Below, piece by piece: positions 62,493 to 64,000 of a stretch of DNA of 64,000 nt. The first letter of the stretch is position 1. Each line of letters begins with the position of its first letter. The position numbers were made by a program, and so were the translations under genes. The stretch comes from Geitlerinema sp. BBD 1991-9. GTDB taxonomy: Bacteria > Cyanobacteriota > Cyanobacteriia > Cyanobacteriales > Geitlerinemataceae. The stretch spans positions 20,322-84,321 of the forward strand of contig LWRO01000012.1 in NCBI GenBank assembly GCA_001657325.1. Reading direction: 5' to 3'. Under the pieces are notes generated by a model. The model was not told where the DNA came from, did no database searches, and saw only the letters and a program-made list of their open reading frames with translations.

Positions 62493-63521
62493 ATGTTTCG
62501 ATATCTCATCACCATCCGACCCCTCGGCTTCCTCTACGGAAGTGCTGGTGGTTTCCTATCACCCGAAAACCTCGTCGGACGATCTCAATCTAAATTTCCC
62601 CCCGACGCTTACACTCTCTCGGGGCTGATTTTCAGCGCCAACAAATCTCAAGAATTTGCCAGTCAGGAAGACTTGCGCCACAACCTCTTCGTTGCAGGAG
62701 CATTTTGGGCAAAACTCTGTGAATTTCAAGCTTCTCAAGAGTTTTACGTGCCGATTCCTTCGACCAAGATGATTGGTAAAGAAGGCGTCAACACCTGGGA
62801 ACTTCACGAAGATGGCTGGCAACAATCGAACCCCGATTCTGAAATGACACCGGCATTTAAGTGGCAAAAAATCTCGGCCTGGAATCAGGATGCCCACACT
62901 CTTTTACAACAGCAAGCTGTGGCTAAAGAACCTTGGCGATACGTCTCGATGCTTCATCCTCGACTCAAATCGAACGAGCGATGCGTTCTCGATAAAGATG
63001 GTTTGTTTTTGGAAAATGCCGTCCAACTCGACGACAACGCCTGTCTCGTTTACCTGTCTACGTTTCCCCTAGAAGCCGGATGGTATCGCTTCGGCGGCGA
63101 AAACCATCTCGTCGAAATTGAATCCCACGAACTTAAAGAGACTCATCCCATCATTGCACTACTGCAACAACAGATCGATCGTAGTTTTGCTTTGTTGACT
63201 CCGGCGGTTTGGGGGTCAAATCGCATTTCTTACCGCTATCCCCAACACCCCGACTTTCCCAAACCCCGCTGGTTACTCATGGCTAAAGCCATCCCCTTTC
63301 GGTTTCGCGCAGGCGGACGCAACAAGGAGGACGGAAGCCGGGAAACGGGACGTTTGGGACGGGGGCGCTACGCCGTCAAACCCGGCAGCGTTTACGTCTT
63401 CGACGAACCGCTTAACCGGACTTGGTGGGATAGCCCCGAACCCTGGTATCCCAAGGAAGGATACAGCCTCAAGCACGTTGGCTGTGGGTTCTGTCTCCCT
63501 ATCGACGTTGCCGGATTGTAA
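62493..63521 (+). CDS. cmr3: Type III-B Cmr3 (Cas5-type RAMP)
   Basis: A 342-residue RAMP protein that binds the crRNA 5' handle in the Cmr complex. Typical blocks are MFRYLITIRPLGFLYGSAGG, DAYTLSGLIFSANKSQ, YVPIPSTKMIG and a C-terminal glycine-rich region (RFRAGGRNKEDGSRETGRLG, AVKPGSVYVFD). It is 98 bp after cmr2 with a palindromic element in the gap, and 53 bp before cmr4. Confidence 0.93.
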   Translation: MFRYLITIRPLGFLYGSAGGFLSPENLVGRSQSKFPPDAYTLSGLIFSANKSQEFASQEDLRHNLFVAGAFWAKLCEFQASQEFYVPIPSTKMIGKEGVNTWELHEDGWQQSNPDSEMTPAFKWQKISAWNQDAHTLLQQQAVAKEPWRYVSMLHPRLKSNERCVLDKDGLFLENAVQLDDNACLVYLSTFPLEAGWYRFGGENHLVEIESHELKETHPIIALLQQQIDRSFALLTPAVWGSNRISYRYPQHPDFPKPRWLLMAKAIPFRFRAGGRNKEDGSRETGRLGRGRYAVKPGSVYVFDEPLNRTWWDSPEPWYPKEGYSLKHVGCGFCLPIDVAGL

Positions 63522-63574
63522 TCCTTTCAACCGTTATTGCAGTACCACTTCAAACACGATTTCACGCAACACTC

Positions 63575-64000
63575 ATGTATCAAAAAGCTTACGGAATCCT
63601 CGAAACTCTCTCTCCCCTGCACGTTGGCGCGACTGCTGGCGAGGAAAGCGGCAACCTCAACCTGATTTTCCGCGACCAGTTCACCCAAACGGGGATTATC
63701 CCTGGAAGTTCCCTGCGCGGGCGGTTTCGGGCGGAAATGCGCTTTCGGGACGGACAAGACGAAAATGAATGGTACGGAAACGAGGCCAAGTCCGGCGTAC
63801 CGGACAGTACGACAGAATCTCGGGTTAAGTTCGAGTATGCCTCGATCGTCTGGCTTCCAGTATTTTGTCCCGGTCAACCCGTGGTTTGGGTGAGTTGTCC
63901 ACGCCTGTTGCAACGTTACCAACGCATTGCAGAGATTTCCGAGGAACTGCCCGAAGTTTACACAGCTTCTCACGCCCTCCACGCACCACAGATTGACGGT
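63575..64000 (+). CDS. cmr4: Type III-B Cmr4 (Cas7-type backbone RAMP), N-terminal part
   Basis: An open frame from the ATG at 63575 to the window edge (142 codons), beginning MYQKAYGILETLSPLHVGAT, with QTGIIPGSSLRGRFRAEMRF, the Cmr4 opening and the first glycine-rich loop. Cmr4 is the target-RNA-cleaving backbone subunit. The catalytic Asp lies early in the family but cannot be fixed with certainty here. Other cmr genes (cmr5, cmr6 and possibly cmr1) and cas6 should follow outside the window. Confidence 0.93.
   Translation, partial: MYQKAYGILETLSPLHVGATAGEESGNLNLIFRDQFTQTGIIPGSSLRGRFRAEMRFRDGQDENEWYGNEAKSGVPDSTTESRVKFEYASIVWLPVFCPGQPVVWVSCPRLLQRYQRIAEISEELPEVYTASHALHAPQIDG

Overview
The window comes from a cyanobacterium, probably a filamentous one. 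It carries psaC, a GUN4-domain protein, the System II cytochrome c genes ccs1 and ccdA, a PatA/PixG-type response regulator, a DUF3172 protein, abundant CGATCG-centred palindromes and cyanobacterial heptad repeats. Base composition looks even, except in the CRISPR array.

Region by region. (1) 1-8.2 kb: the end of a mobile-repeat-like element, a two-gene operon (CMD-family and SnoaL-like proteins), then a cluster of three AAA-like (AAA_35) NTPases. Two carry an N-terminal helix-turn-helix region and one carries 14 WD40 blades. The cluster ends in a tiny exported peptide gene. (2) 8.7-12 kb: a small NfeD-like protein, a GST, and znuA-znuC behind a good Zur box. (3) 12.5-20.3 kb: a CAP-RTX protein, a DUF697-type GTPase, a PAS histidine kinase and groEL under a perfect CIRCE. 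(4) 20.3-31 kb: a glycosyltransferase, a desaturase-SDR fusion, an operon with two solute-binding proteins (one fused to pentapeptide repeats), an acetyltransferase, an SLH protein, a DUF3172 protein and tRNA-Ser. (5) 31-52.9 kb: housekeeping genes: psaC, an HdrB-like protein, mreBCD, ssb, GUN4, bioF, a PatA-like regulator, cobS, dtd, a CobW-type metallochaperone, ftsH, ccs1, ccdA, a squalene/phytoene synthase, pyrG, a methyltransferase, a HAD hydrolase and tRNA-Ala.

(6) 53-64 kb is a type III-B CRISPR-Cas locus: 72 repeats and 71 spacers, a leader, a broken csx18-like gene, cas1, cas2, cmr2 (cas10), cmr3 and the start of cmr4. The repeat read on the minus strand ends in ATGGAAAC, a type III-like crRNA handle, so the array is probably transcribed leftward from a leader next to the cas genes.

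The most striking observation is inside the csx18-like gene. An exact 36-bp direct repeat flanks a 38-bp foreign stretch. The CRISPR repeat is also 36 bp and its spacers average about 38 bp. Removing the 74-bp unit restores a 92-codon reading frame. This is what an off-target Cas1-Cas2 spacer integration would leave. Other points worth attention are a degenerate CRISPR repeat overlapping the 3' end of tRNA-Ala, clonal-looking runs of base variants at the leader end of the array, a 55-bp tandem duplication over the cmr2 start codon, and a three-copy family of short palindromic elements, one of which sits between cmr2 and cmr3.
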